A DNA stretch of 64,000 nt from Bacillota bacterium. GTDB lineage: Bacteria > Bacillota > UBA4882 > UBA8346. The notes beneath the pieces are model-generated. The model made no database searches. It worked only from the letters and a program-made list of their open reading frames with translations, and was not told where the DNA came from. Positions 33,158-42,511 of this stretch are shown here, piece after piece. The DNA is taken from assembly GCA_023435225.1 (NCBI GenBank), contig JAEYRX010000012.1:124001-188000 (forward strand), read 5' to 3'. The translations under genes and the position numbers were made by a program. Positions within the stretch are counted from its first letter, which is position 1. The number at the start of each line of letters is the position of its first letter.

Positions 33158-35608
33158 ATGGCTAAAGTAGAGAAATATCATCATTTGGAAATTGAACCTT
33201 TATGGCAAAAAAAATGGGAAGAGGATGGTTTATACCATTCCGACATCCGGGATGATCAAACAAAATATTATGCTATGACCATGCTTCCGTATCCTAGCGG
33301 AGATTTGCATATCGGCCATTGGTATGCGATAACTCCATCCGACGCTCATGCCCGGTTTAAGCGGATGAATGGTTATAATGTTTTGTTTCCTATGGGTTTT
33401 GACGCTTTTGGTCTTCCGGCTGAGAATGCCGCTATCAAGCGGAAAGTTCACCCTTTCAAGTGGACTATTAATAATGTCGAAAAAATGCGGGGCCAACTTA
33501 AAAGTATGGGGGCTATATTTGACTGGCGGCGGGAGATTGTATCTTGTTTGCCGGGTTATTATCGGTGGACCCAATGGTTTTTCTTGAAATTTTATGAAAA
33601 AGGGATTGCATACAAGAAATTTGCTCCAGTGGATTTTTGTCCGGAATGTAATACAACATTGGCCCGGGAACAGGTTTGGGGAGAGGACCGTCACTGTGAA
33701 CGCTGCGGAACTCCTGTAGTCAAAAAGGAATTGAGTCAGTGGTTCTTTAAAATTACCGATTATGCGGATGAATTATTAGATTTTTCAAAAATAGATTGGC
33801 CGGAAAGAATTGTCTCCATGCAGCAAAATTGGATCGGCCGGAGTGAGGGAGCGGAGGTGGATTTCCATACCGAAAACGGCAAAGAAATTAAAATCTTTAC
33901 TACCCGCCCCGATACTCTTTGGGGAGTGACTTTTATGGTTTTGGCTCCGGAACATCCTTTAGTAGCTGAGTTAACCTCTCCGGAACAAAAAGCCGAAGTT
34001 GATCAATATATCTTAAAGGCTTCCAGGGAAACAGAGATCGAAAGATTGGCTACCACCAAGGAGAAAACCGGAGTTTTTACCGGTTCTTATGCCGTTAATC
34101 CGGTTAATGGTGAGAAAGTTCCTATTTGGATCGCCGATTATGTAATGATGGGTTATGGTACCGGAGCTATAATGGCGGTTCCGGCTCATGATGAGAGGGA
34201 TTTTGAGTTCGCCGAAAAATTTGGTTTACCGATCCGGATAGTTATTGCTCCTGAAGGATCAGATGGACAAGAAAAGTTAGCTCAAGCCTATACTGGAGTT
34301 GAAGAAGGCTTTATGGTTAACTCCGGCCAATTTAATGGAATTCCGGCTAAAGAGGCAAAATCAAATGTTATAAGCTGGTTAAGCGAAAAAGGTTTAGGAA
34401 GTAAATCCGTTAATTACCGTCTGCGCGATTGGTTAATTAGCCGGCAGAGATATTGGGGAGCTCCAATTCCGATTTTATATTGTGAAAAATGCGGAACCGT
34501 ACCAGTCCCTTATGAAGATCTACCGGTCTTATTACCGGAAGATGCCGAATTTCTGCCAACCGGAGAATCTCCTCTTAAATACCATGATGGATTCCGGAAA
34601 ACTACCTGTCCCAAGTGTGGCGGACCGGCAGAAAGAGAAACGGATACCATGGACACCTTTATGTGTTCTTCCTGGTATCAATATGGTTATTTAAGTCCCT
34701 ATTATGAAGGAGATGTTCCATTTGATCCGGTAGAAGGTAAGTATTGGCTTCCGGTTGATTTATATACCGGTGGAGTTGAACATGCTTGTATGCATTTGAT
34801 TTATACCCGTTTCTTTACTAAGGCCATGCGCGATTTAGGATTGGTTGATTTTAACGAACCAATGCTGAAACTAAGAAATCAAGGTATTATCCTCGGTGAA
34901 GACAGCGAAAAAATGAGTAAATCAAGGGGAAATGTTGTTGCTCCCGATGATTTGGTTGAGCGTTTTGGCGCTGATGCGGTTAGAGCCTATCTCATGTTTG
35001 GATGGCGTTGGGAGCAAGGGGGACCATGGGATAGCAGAGGTGTAGAAGGTATTTACCGTTTTCTCAATAGAATCTGGGATTTGACTTTAGAAGATTCAAC
35101 ACCGGCAAGTTCGGCTGAAGCGGAAAAGATTGTGCTGCGAAAAACCCACCAAACAATCGAAAAAGCAACCAGGGAGATTGAGAGTTTTTCTTTTAACACT
35201 TATTTAGCTTCATTGATGGAGTTATCCAATGTAGTAGCTAAATATAAAGCGGAAATCTACGGGACGGAAGCTTGGAAAGAAGCGGTTAAAAACCTAATGT
35301 TGTTATTGGCTCCGGCTTGTCCTCATTTAACGGAAGAGATATGGCGGCGTTTGGGCTATGAGTATTCTATCCATAACCAAAAATGGCCGGTCTATAATCC
35401 GGAAATGGCAGCGGAAGAAACCGTTGAAATAGTCCTTCAGATTAATGGTAAGATCCGGGAAAAAGTAGTTGTTCCAATTGGTAGTTCCGAAGCGGAGCTA
35501 AAAGAGTTAGCTTTAAAAAATGAAACTATCATAAAAACTATTGAAGGTAAATCCATTAAAAAAGTTATTGCTATTCCGGATCGGCTGGTTAATATAGTGG
35601 CCATATAA
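33158..35608 (+). CDS. leuS: Leucyl-tRNA synthetase
   Basis: Charges tRNA-Leu. It has 816 residues, normal for bacterial LeuRS. The class I signatures are HIGH in GDLHIGHWYA (about residue 50) and KMSKS in EDSEKMSKSRGN (about residue 585). The editing (CP1) domain contains TTRPDTLWGVTFMVLAPEHP and the AVPAHDERD motif. Zinc-type Cys pairs appear in CPECNTTLAREQV...CERCG and again in CEKCG...CPKCGG. The C-terminal end EIVLQINGKIREKV is typical. It is preceded by a Leu-specific T-box. The YgjP-like gene follows after 8 bases and may be co-transcribed. Confidence 0.98.
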   Translation: MAKVEKYHHLEIEPLWQKKWEEDGLYHSDIRDDQTKYYAMTMLPYPSGDLHIGHWYAITPSDAHARFKRMNGYNVLFPMGFDAFGLPAENAAIKRKVHPFKWTINNVEKMRGQLKSMGAIFDWRREIVSCLPGYYRWTQWFFLKFYEKGIAYKKFAPVDFCPECNTTLAREQVWGEDRHCERCGTPVVKKELSQWFFKITDYADELLDFSKIDWPERIVSMQQNWIGRSEGAEVDFHTENGKEIKIFTTRPDTLWGVTFMVLAPEHPLVAELTSPEQKAEVDQYILKASRETEIERLATTKEKTGVFTGSYAVNPVNGEKVPIWIADYVMMGYGTGAIMAVPAHDERDFEFAEKFGLPIRIVIAPEGSDGQEKLAQAYTGVEEGFMVNSGQFNGIPAKEAKSNVISWLSEKGLGSKSVNYRLRDWLISRQRYWGAPIPILYCEKCGTVPVPYEDLPVLLPEDAEFLPTGESPLKYHDGFRKTTCPKCGGPAERETDTMDTFMCSSWYQYGYLSPYYEGDVPFDPVEGKYWLPVDLYTGGVEHACMHLIYTRFFTKAMRDLGLVDFNEPMLKLRNQGIILGEDSEKMSKSRGNVVAPDDLVERFGADAVRAYLMFGWRWEQGGPWDSRGVEGIYRFLNRIWDLTLEDSTPASSAEAEKIVLRKTHQTIEKATREIESFSFNTYLASLMELSNVVAKYKAEIYGTEAWKEAVKNLMLLLAPACPHLTEEIWRRLGYEYSIHNQKWPVYNPEMAAEETVEIVLQINGKIREKVVVPIGSSEAELKELALKNETIIKTIEGKSIKKVIAIPDRLVNIVAI

Positions 35609-35616
35609 GGAGAGAT

Positions 35617-36138
35617 ATGGATCCCTTTTATATTACTATAGAATTAGTACCCGAAAACAGAAAAACTATTCAAGCCAGTTTAAAAGGGAACGTTTGTGCT
35701 ATTAAATTTCCGAAACCTTGGTTAAATAGAAAAAGATATTTGGCGCCGATGGTTGACCGGATATACTGGCGTTTATTAGGGCGGATTTATAACCGGGAGT
35801 TGCAGAGAAGGACCATAGACCTAAATGATAAATATTTTGGTTTTTACTATAAAATTGTCACTTATCACCGTCAATTTAGACGTTGGGGTTCATGTTCATC
35901 TTTGAGGAATATTCATTTATCACATCGCCTGATTGAAGCCCCCCAGACTCTGCAGGATTATGTGATTATCCATGAGTTGGCTCATCTTGAACACCTTAAT
36001 CATAGCCGTGACTTTTGGTCCTTAGTAAAAACCACCGGTTTCGACCCCAAAATTATTCGCCGAGAAATAGAAATATACGGTCGTGCTTGGAATACTAGGT
36101 ACTTTAAGTGGTATGAAGATTTACTTAAAAAGCTTTAG
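35617..36138 (+). CDS. YgjP-like (SprT/DUF45) metallopeptidase
   Basis: A predicted zinc metallopeptidase, 173 residues. The HExxH motif is seen as VIIHELAHLEHLNHS (about residues 112-126), with a third ligand in the downstream HSRDFW context and the preceding RRWGSCSS signature that defines the YgjP/DUF45 group. The N-terminus is a beta-rich region. The substrate is unknown. AAGGAGAG precedes the ATG; it is likely the second gene of the leuS transcript. Its stop lies at the edge of an inverted-repeat element. Confidence 0.88.
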   Translation: MDPFYITIELVPENRKTIQASLKGNVCAIKFPKPWLNRKRYLAPMVDRIYWRLLGRIYNRELQRRTIDLNDKYFGFYYKIVTYHRQFRRWGSCSSLRNIHLSHRLIEAPQTLQDYVIIHELAHLEHLNHSRDFWSLVKTTGFDPKIIRREIEIYGRAWNTRYFKWYEDLLKKL

Positions 36139-36238
36139 GGAAGCGCTGATTAATTGAATAAGTGACGATTTTGTGCTTCGCAAAATGCCTAATACCGCAT
36201 ATTTGCTCGCACAAATCGGATTAATCAGCAGCTTCCTT
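36137..36238. repeat. Solitary inverted-repeat element after the YgjP gene
   Basis: About 102 bp with outer arms AGGGAAGCGCTGATTAAT / ATTAATCAGCAGCTTCCTT and an inner pair CGATTTTGTGC / GCACAAATCG. No second copy was noticed in this window. It starts inside the upstream stop codon. Confidence 0.7.
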
Positions 36239-36283
36239 AGAAAAGGAATTGAATATTTCTGATAAAATAGTGGCAAAAAAGTT

Positions 36284-36309
36284 AGCCCGGGGAAACCCCG
36301 GGCTTTTTT
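36284..36309 (+). terminator. Strong terminator before spoIVB
   Basis: AGCCCGGGG (AAA) CCCCGGGCT followed by six T: nine GC-rich base pairs. Confidence 0.95.
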
Positions 36310-36374
36310 GTTTGAATAAAACCCCAGTTATAAGGGGAATTTAACCATAGTACTCATAAAATCTACTCTGGGGT

Positions 36375-37667
36375 GTGGCTTTATTGAAGAATTATCAATT
36401 ACTTAAAAAACGACTATGGTTATTTATTTTAATTATCGGAGCTCCTATTTTACTATCCTGTTTAATTCAAATTAATAGTCTACCGGCAATCTTAAGATTG
36501 TCACCCGGGCAAAATTTTACTGTCTCTGCTTATTTTCCATTAAATTTTATAACTATTGATAAACATTTAGAAAATCTTTTTCCGGTTCAATCCAAACGGT
36601 TATTAGGCAAAAATATCATCTTAAACTCCAGGAACAATCAGGAATTTGATATTCAAATAAGGCTGTTTGGAGTTATTCCTATTAAAAAACTTCATGTGGA
36701 AATCATTAAACCCCCATTAGTGATCCCAGGTGGGCAAGCAATTGGAGTTTTGTTTTCCAGCAAAGGAGTAGTTATCGTTGGAGATTTACCTTTAAAAGGA
36801 GTTGATGGAAGAACATATTATCCGGCTCGGGAAGCTGGAATCAAAATCGGAGATGTATTGTTAGCCATCAATAATTTTCCGGTAAATAGGGTTGAAGAAG
36901 TTGAATTTCATTTAAAAAATTATCGGTTGGAAGAAAAATATCTCACTTTAACTATTAAGCGAAAAAATAAATTTTTACTTTTAAAAATCAAACCTGTGTT
37001 TACAAGTAGCGGAGGAGAAAAACGCTTCATGCTGGGTTTATATATTGAAGACCCAGCAGCCGGAGTGGGAACATTAACCTTTTATGACCCAAAGTCTAAT
37101 AGATTTGCAGGATTGGGACATAGGATATCTGAATTTGCCGGAAGAACCAAGATCCCATTTCAACAAGGCGAAATAGTAATGGCTAAAATAAGCGGGATAA
37201 AACAAGGGATTCCCGGTCAGCCTGGAGAAAAAATAGGAATTTTCAATTCTAACGCTGACCCAATCGGCAAAATTGAAAAAAATTGTAGGTTTGGAATTTA
37301 TGGAACACTTTATCAAGGTATTGGGATAAAGGCGCAGCCAATACCAACCGCTTATGGTTCGGAAGTGAAAATCGGTCCGGCTCAAATATATACTGTTATA
37401 AACGGTTCAAAGATTGAACATTTTAAAGTAGAAATAATTAGGGTGTATAGACAGGATAAACCACGTGACAAAGGAATGATTATAAAAGTAGTAGACCCTT
37501 CACTATTAAAACTTACAGGAGGTATAATCCAGGGAATGAGTGGAAGTCCGATAATTCAAAATGGAAAATTCGTTGGAGCAGTAACTCATGTATTAGTTAA
37601 TGATCCTACGAAAGGATACGGAGTTTTAGCGGAATGGATGATTAACGAAATCAACAAAACAGGTTAA
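36375..37667 (+). CDS. spoIVB: SpoIVB signalling serine peptidase
   Basis: A forespore-secreted protease that triggers SigK activation during sporulation. It has 430 residues: an N-terminal membrane anchor (about 13-32), a PDZ domain (about 110-205; REAGIKIGDVLLAINNFPV), and the S55-type peptidase domain with the His in FAGLGHRISEF and the catalytic Ser in GGIIQGMSGSPIIQNGK. All catalytic landmarks are present. The GTG at 36375 is given; a TTG at 36384 is better spaced from GGGGTG and may be the true start. spo0A follows, the conserved order in Firmicutes. Confidence 0.94.
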   Translation: MALLKNYQLLKKRLWLFILIIGAPILLSCLIQINSLPAILRLSPGQNFTVSAYFPLNFITIDKHLENLFPVQSKRLLGKNIILNSRNNQEFDIQIRLFGVIPIKKLHVEIIKPPLVIPGGQAIGVLFSSKGVVIVGDLPLKGVDGRTYYPAREAGIKIGDVLLAINNFPVNRVEEVEFHLKNYRLEEKYLTLTIKRKNKFLLLKIKPVFTSSGGEKRFMLGLYIEDPAAGVGTLTFYDPKSNRFAGLGHRISEFAGRTKIPFQQGEIVMAKISGIKQGIPGQPGEKIGIFNSNADPIGKIEKNCRFGIYGTLYQGIGIKAQPIPTAYGSEVKIGPAQIYTVINGSKIEHFKVEIIRVYRQDKPRDKGMIIKVVDPSLLKLTGGIIQGMSGSPIIQNGKFVGAVTHVLVNDPTKGYGVLAEWMINEINKTG

Positions 37668-37668
37668 A

Positions 37669-37698
37669 ACAGCATCTTTAAACAGGATGCTTTTTTTA
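37669..37698 (+). terminator. Terminator of spoIVB
   Basis: AGCATC pairs with GATGCT, followed by seven T. It separates spoIVB from spo0A. Confidence 0.8.
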
Positions 37699-37773
37699 TG
37701 TAAAGAAAATTCTTGACCATATACCGAATAAATTTTTTGAAATGTGAAGCTTAGATAAATAAAACAGAAATAA

Positions 37774-37802
37774 AAAGGAATTTTTTCCGGGATAGCGAAA
37801 AA
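37774..37802 (+). promoter_or_regulatory. Candidate SigH promoter of spo0A
   Basis: AAAGGAATT (37774-37782), 11 bases, AGCGAAAAA (37794-37802). This matches the SigH pattern RnAGGAwww-N11-RnnGAATww with one mismatch (GAAA for GAAT). It lies 120 bases before the spo0A start. In Bacillus spo0A has a SigH promoter. Confidence 0.5.
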
Positions 37803-37921
37803 TAAATCGGTGGTATGTTTCTTTAACTTCTATATTTTTATTAATATTGGGAATGACATAATTGAAGGGAGTTTCAAAATTACCTTTGTATTCTATTATT
37901 TTGAATTAAGGAGATGGAGAT

Positions 37922-38698
37922 TTGCAACCTATAAGAGTGGGATTGGCCGAGGATAATCAGGAGTTTTGTCAACTTCTTCAAGATTATTTCTCCACCCAGA
38001 CTGAAATAGAAATCGTAGCCATCGCCCATAACGGCCGGGATATTATTCAATTATTGCCTTATGGCCAAATCGATGTCTTATTACTGGATATGATTATGCC
38101 GCAATTGGATGGACTTGGGGTCTTGCATTGGTTAAGAGAAAACCCCAGCTGCCCTAAACCGAAAATAATAATTTTTTCCGCTTTCGGGCAAGAGGAAGTT
38201 GCTCGAAATGCAGTCAATTTAGGCGTTGATTATTATATTTTAAAACCGTTTGATCTTAATACATTAACTCAAAGAATTATCCAAGTGGCTAAGGGTACCA
38301 AGGAATCTACCATTATAAAACGGAAAATAAGTTTCAATAAAGATTTGGAAACGGAAGTAGTTAAGATTATCGAAAGTTTACATATTCCATCTAGTTTTAA
38401 GGGTTATGCTTATTTGAGGGACGCAATTGTAATGACTATTCAGGACCCTGGTTTACTTAATGAGATAACTAAAAAGTTATATCCATTAATAGCGGAGCAA
38501 TACGATACAACAATGAACCGGGTAGAACGGGCAATGCGTTTTGCCATTGAAACTGCCTGGAATAAGGGTGAAGTTAGTATTTTACATAATTTATTCGGTT
38601 ATTGTGTCGATGATAAAAAAGGTAAACCTACCAATGCTTCATTTATTGCTAAAATTTCCGATAAAATTCGTTTGGAAAAGAAGATTAGAGCTGTCTAA
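37922..38698 (+). CDS. spo0A: Sporulation master regulator Spo0A
   Basis: The phosphorelay-controlled transcription factor for entry into sporulation, 258 residues. The receiver domain has acidic residues AEDN at 9-12, phosphoacceptor Asp56 in LLLDMIMPQLDG, and KPFDLNTL. The C-terminal Spo0A domain (about 145-255) has the recognition helix region TTMNRVERAMRFAIETAWNKG and the end segment GKPTNASFIAKISDKIRLE. The start is TTG behind AAGGAGAT. The gene order spoIVB-spo0A-steA is the usual one. Confidence 0.97.
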   Translation: MQPIRVGLAEDNQEFCQLLQDYFSTQTEIEIVAIAHNGRDIIQLLPYGQIDVLLLDMIMPQLDGLGVLHWLRENPSCPKPKIIIFSAFGQEEVARNAVNLGVDYYILKPFDLNTLTQRIIQVAKGTKESTIIKRKISFNKDLETEVVKIIESLHIPSSFKGYAYLRDAIVMTIQDPGLLNEITKKLYPLIAEQYDTTMNRVERAMRFAIETAWNKGEVSILHNLFGYCVDDKKGKPTNASFIAKISDKIRLEKKIRAV

Positions 38699-38735
38699 TT
38701 AAATGTTTTCAAGTTCTAAGATTAAGAGGTGAATT

Positions 38736-39860
38736 TTGTTGGATTTTAAGGCGGTAGCTCGTTTAGATAAACGCACAAAAAATTTAGCCAAACGGATTAA
38801 ACCCGGGGAGATAGCTATCATTGATCATGCTGATTTAGATCAGGTAGCAGTGGATTCATTAATTAAAGCCCGCGTTAAATTAGTAATAAATTCCAGCCCT
38901 TCAATTACCGGCCGTTATCCCAATCCCGGACCGGCGGTTTTGTTGCATGAAGGAATAGGTATAATAGATAATGTTGGTATTGATATCTTTCAAAAAGTTC
39001 ATGAAGGCGATTTGTTAGAAATTAAGGGAAATAAGGTTATAAAAGAGCTTTCGGTCATTGCCGAGGGAGAATTACTGGAATCAAAGTCGGTAAATAAAAA
39101 ATTACGTGAGATTCGTCGGAACTTATCAACTGAATTGGATAAATTTCTTCATAATACCCTTGAGTATGCTTTAAAAGAAAAAGAATTGATTCTCGGAACG
39201 TTAAAAATTCCGGAAACTAAAATAAAAATGGAAGGGAAACCTGTTCTAGTGGTAGTCCGTGGTCAAAACTACCGTGAGGATTTAACTATTATTAAATCAT
39301 ATATTGACGATGTAAACCCGGTTTTAATAGGGGTTGACGGAGGAGCTGACGCCTTACTTGAATTTGGTTTTCTTCCTGATATAATAATTGGAGACATGGA
39401 TAGTGTTTCCGATGTCGCCTTAAAATCCGGAGCGGTATTAATTGTCCATGCCTATCCTGATGGCAGGGCCCCGGGGCTTTCCCGGATTGAAAATTTGGGG
39501 CTAGAGGCGACAGTATTTCCGGCTCCAGGTACTAGTGAAGATATTGCTTTATTACTTGCTTATGAAAAAGGAGCGGACCTTATTGTTGCCGTGGGAACTC
39601 ATTCAAGCATGATTGACTTTTTAGAAAAAGGCCGGGCTGGGATGGGTAGTACATTTTTAGTACGGCTAAAAGTGGGCTCTATTTTAGTGGATGCGCGTGG
39701 TGTCAGTAAGATTTATCAAGGGCGGGTTAAACTACGTTATTTGATCCAAGTTTCAGTCGCCGGAATACTGACAATTGTAATTGTACTTTCGCAGACCCAA
39801 TGGTCACGTGACTTATTCCGGACTTTATGGCTGCAGCTCAAGATATTGCTGGGATTTTAG
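38736..39860 (+). CDS. steA: SteA-like division/thiamin pyrophosphokinase-fold protein
   Basis: A 374-residue protein of the family found next to spo0A or recN in Firmicutes and called SteA in actinobacteria, where it acts at the division ring. The N-terminal domain includes GEIAIIDHADLDQVAVDSL and NSSPSITGRYPNPGPAVLL. A central thiamin pyrophosphokinase-like region has GVDGGADALLEFGFLPDIIIGDMDSVSD; this catalytic-like GDMDS motif is intact. A C-terminal membrane segment (about 340-362) precedes a short tail. The start is TTG (38736 or the next codon). The MctB-like gene follows. Confidence 0.88.
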   Translation: MLDFKAVARLDKRTKNLAKRIKPGEIAIIDHADLDQVAVDSLIKARVKLVINSSPSITGRYPNPGPAVLLHEGIGIIDNVGIDIFQKVHEGDLLEIKGNKVIKELSVIAEGELLESKSVNKKLREIRRNLSTELDKFLHNTLEYALKEKELILGTLKIPETKIKMEGKPVLVVVRGQNYREDLTIIKSYIDDVNPVLIGVDGGADALLEFGFLPDIIIGDMDSVSDVALKSGAVLIVHAYPDGRAPGLSRIENLGLEATVFPAPGTSEDIALLLAYEKGADLIVAVGTHSSMIDFLEKGRAGMGSTFLVRLKVGSILVDARGVSKIYQGRVKLRYLIQVSVAGILTIVIVLSQTQWSRDLFRTLWLQLKILLGF

Positions 39861-39903
39861 TTATTAGTTCATTAAAATTGCCGGTTTTTATTCTTGGTTT
39901 TTT

Positions 39904-39938
39904 AAATCCGCAATCTGCAATCCGAAATCCGAAATTAC
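39904..39938. repeat. Heptamer array (AAATCCG/CAATCTG)n
   Basis: AAATCCG, CAATCTG, CAATCCG, AAATCCG, AAATTAC, then TCAATTG: period 7, between steA and the MctB-like gene. A shorter relative (TTCGCAATCTGCAATTAC) lies at 5351-5368. Confidence 0.75.
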
Positions 39939-39962
39939 TCAATTGTCAACAGGGGGATTTTT

Positions 39963-40856
39963 ATGATCATCGATCTGCGCTATCATGTTGTATCTTTAGT
40001 TTCAGTTTTTTTGGCGCTTGGATTAGGAATAATTATTGGCGCTAATTTAGGAATATCGGCAAACCCCCAATTTGAAAAACAAATTGCCCAGTTGGAACAG
40101 ACTTATCAAAAGATCCGGGAGGACCAAAGATTACTGCAAACCTCCTTACAAGCTAAAGATAATGAGATTGAGATCGCCAATCAGTTTCAAAAGGCCATTC
40201 TTCCTAATTTAATTACTAATAGGTTGTTGGGTAAAAGAATTGCCATTATTCGTACGAATACTTCAATTGAATTTAAATATGCCAGGCGGTTGAATAACTT
40301 ACTGCGACAAGCCGGAGCGGAAGTTACTTCAATTACTACTTTTGTTAAACCCTTTGATCTAACTGATGAACAATTAAAAAATGAGTTACTTGACGCTTTC
40401 GATCTCCCGGCTGCAGATGATAAAACCTTAATTTCAAAAATTGATACTAAAATAGCGCAGATTATTACCAGCGGTCAAGGTAGTGGTCAGTTGATTTTCT
40501 TGCAGAATAAGGATTTGATTCAGTTATGGGGAGATTATAATCGTGGTTATGTAGACACGATAGTTTTTTTGGGTGGTAATATGTCCAGTGAAACTAATTA
40601 TCAATCGGAAGTTGATCTTCCATTACTGGATGCTTTTCATAGAATGAAAGTTACTGAAATCGGTGTTGAACCCAGTTTTGCCATAAAATCGTATATGCGT
40701 TTGTATCAGGCCAAATGTCCAAGCACTATCGATAATATTGACACCTCTCCCGGTGAAGTAACCCTGGTTTATTTATTAGCTTCAGGAAAAAAAGGACATT
40801 ATGGGATTAAGGATACCGCTAGAGTATTTATACCGGAATTTAAATTAAATTATTAA
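39963..40856 (+). CDS. CopT/MctB-family membrane-anchored protein
   Basis: A 297-residue protein of the family annotated as copper transporter (MctB-like). The N-terminus MIIDLRYHVVSLVSVFLALGLGI in part is the family signature, with one membrane segment (about 9-30). A coiled coil follows (about 42-75) and then a large extracytoplasmic alpha/beta domain. In Firmicutes this gene nearly always accompanies steA near spo0A, so its role may be linked to division or the envelope rather than copper. The ribosome-binding site is CAGGGGGA. Direction and spacing fit a transcript with steA. Confidence 0.85.
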   Translation: MIIDLRYHVVSLVSVFLALGLGIIIGANLGISANPQFEKQIAQLEQTYQKIREDQRLLQTSLQAKDNEIEIANQFQKAILPNLITNRLLGKRIAIIRTNTSIEFKYARRLNNLLRQAGAEVTSITTFVKPFDLTDEQLKNELLDAFDLPAADDKTLISKIDTKIAQIITSGQGSGQLIFLQNKDLIQLWGDYNRGYVDTIVFLGGNMSSETNYQSEVDLPLLDAFHRMKVTEIGVEPSFAIKSYMRLYQAKCPSTIDNIDTSPGEVTLVYLLASGKKGHYGIKDTARVFIPEFKLNY

Positions 40857-40931
40857 AATAGAGTACAGGGAAGAGGCAATAGAATAACTTCTTGTTTTAA
40901 GCTATTTAAATGGTGATTTTAGATATGGGAA

Positions 40932-41621
40932 GTGATTATTATAGAAGAAAAAGATTTGATTACAGTTTTAATTCCGGCTTATAATGAGGAAAGAAGTATT
41001 CAGGATACGATTCAGGCTGTACGAGATACCGGAATGGTAAATCAAATAGTTGTAATCAATGATTGTTCACTGGATAATACCAGCCGTTTAGCTAAAGAAG
41101 CCGGGGCTGAAGTTCTTGATTTAACTAAAAACATGGGAAAAGGCGGGGCTTTAAATTCCGGATTAAAACTGGCTAAAGGTGATATTATTGGGTTGCTTGA
41201 CGGGGATCTAGGGAAAACAGCTTCCGAAGTTGTAAAATTAATTGAACCGATTCTTTCCAATAAAGCCGATTTGACAATCGGGCGTTTTCCTCCTGCTAAA
41301 AAAAAGGGTGGCTTTGGTTTGGTAACAACCTTAGCGAGAAAAGGAATACGTTGGTATACCGGCTTGGAAGTCTCAAGCCCATTATCGGGTCAACGAGTAA
41401 TGCGTCGTGAAGTTATTGAAAAAGTGGGGCATTTTGAGTCGGGTTTCGGAGTTGAGGTAGGTTTGACAATTGATCTGTTTCGGCTTGGGTTTCGGGTTAA
41501 AGAGGTTCCGGTCATCATGACTCATGCTGAAACGGGTCGGGATTTAGCTGGTTTTCTCCATAGAGGGCGTCAATTTATGGATGTGGTTATTGTTTTAGCT
41601 TCTAGATTGGTTAAGAGGTGA
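40932..41621 (+). CDS. Family 2 glycosyltransferase
   Basis: A GT-A fold glycosyltransferase of 229 residues. The N-terminus TVLIPAYNEERSIQDTI is the nucleotide-sugar binding start, GKGGALNSGLKLAKGDIIGLLDGDLG carries the metal-binding DGD, and GQRVMRREVIEKVGHFESGFGVEVGLTIDL follows. There is no membrane segment. It resembles dolichol-phosphate-mannose-synthase-like enzymes. The start is GTG with a weak ribosome-binding site (ATGGGA). It lies between the MctB-like and MraY-like genes; the group may decorate a lipid carrier. Confidence 0.88.
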   Translation: MIIIEEKDLITVLIPAYNEERSIQDTIQAVRDTGMVNQIVVINDCSLDNTSRLAKEAGAEVLDLTKNMGKGGALNSGLKLAKGDIIGLLDGDLGKTASEVVKLIEPILSNKADLTIGRFPPAKKKGGFGLVTTLARKGIRWYTGLEVSSPLSGQRVMRREVIEKVGHFESGFGVEVGLTIDLFRLGFRVKEVPVIMTHAETGRDLAGFLHRGRQFMDVVIVLASRLVKR

Positions 41622-41627
41622 TCAGAG

Positions 41628-42509
41628 TTGGAACTGGAAGAGTTCTTTCAGCCCATTATCTTATCTTTACTTAAGTATATTTTAATTTTTGGTATTACTT
41701 ACTTATTAACTTTATTTACTTTTCCTTATTTAAGGGTTTTAATTATTAACTCCGGAGCGGTAAAACCAAATTATCGTGATGAAAAAATCCCGGCTTTAGG
41801 TGGATTAATTTTTATTGCCCTTATGCCGTTAATTACCGGGATCAATATTTTATTTTCGGTAAATACCCCTTATGATTCATTTTTGTTTTTATTTGGGATA
41901 GTCGGAATGGGTTTTTTGGGCTTGATTGATGATCAAATGGGTGATAATAATTCTAAAGGATTTAAAGGACATTTCTTGGCCCTTTTCAAATCGAAACAGT
42001 TAACTTCAGGTGGTTTTAAGGCTTTATTCGGAGCTACAATAGCACTGACGTTTAGTATTGGAGTCGCTTTATCGGTAAAATCTATCTGGCTGCCCTGGAC
42101 TATTTTAATTAATTTTTTATTAGTAAGTCTGGCTGCCAATATGGTAAACCTTTTTGATTTACGCCCGGGTAGGGCCGGAAAAATTTATCTGTTGGCTTTT
42201 TTAGTTATTTTAGCCTTTAGCAAAAATTTGGAAAACTATATTGGGTTGTTTTTGCCATTAATTGCCATTATTTTTTACTACTTACCTTTTGATTTGAAAG
42301 CAGAGATCATGATGGGTGATATAGGTTCCAATATGTTAGGGGCATCCTTGGGAATGATGATGGCTTGGATGTTAAGTGATTTAAGCAAAATAGTCGCCCT
42401 AATTATTATGTTGACTTTACAGCTGAGTGCGGAGAAGGTTTCTTTTACTAAAGTTATAGAGAAATACAGCTTTTTAAAATTTATTGATGATATTGGCAGG
42501 AGGAAATAG
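41628..42509 (+). CDS. MraY/WecA-type glycan phosphotransferase, multi-pass
   Basis: A polyprenyl-phosphate sugar-phosphate transferase of the GT4/MraY-WecA superfamily, 293 residues (family about 320-360), with some nine hydrophobic segments. Key motifs are REKxPxxGG-like RDEKIPALGGL, DD in GLIDDQMGD (about residue 102), NMVNLFDLRPGRAGK, and MGDIGSNMLGASLG, where the last Asp is catalytic. The start is TTG behind AAGAGGTG and overlaps little with the upstream gene. The substrate is unknown; canonical MraY lies in the dcw cluster, so this is likely an accessory enzyme. Confidence 0.85.
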   Translation: MELEEFFQPIILSLLKYILIFGITYLLTLFTFPYLRVLIINSGAVKPNYRDEKIPALGGLIFIALMPLITGINILFSVNTPYDSFLFLFGIVGMGFLGLIDDQMGDNNSKGFKGHFLALFKSKQLTSGGFKALFGATIALTFSIGVALSVKSIWLPWTILINFLLVSLAANMVNLFDLRPGRAGKIYLLAFLVILAFSKNLENYIGLFLPLIAIIFYYLPFDLKAEIMMGDIGSNMLGASLGMMMAWMLSDLSKIVALIIMLTLQLSAEKVSFTKVIEKYSFLKFIDDIGRRK

Positions 42510-42511
42510 TA

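Noticed and set aside
37862..37912. A fifth MITE copy suggested by AAGGGAGTTTCAAAATTA before spo0A
   Set aside because: Only one end is similar. There is no matching right end, no inner homology and no target duplication.
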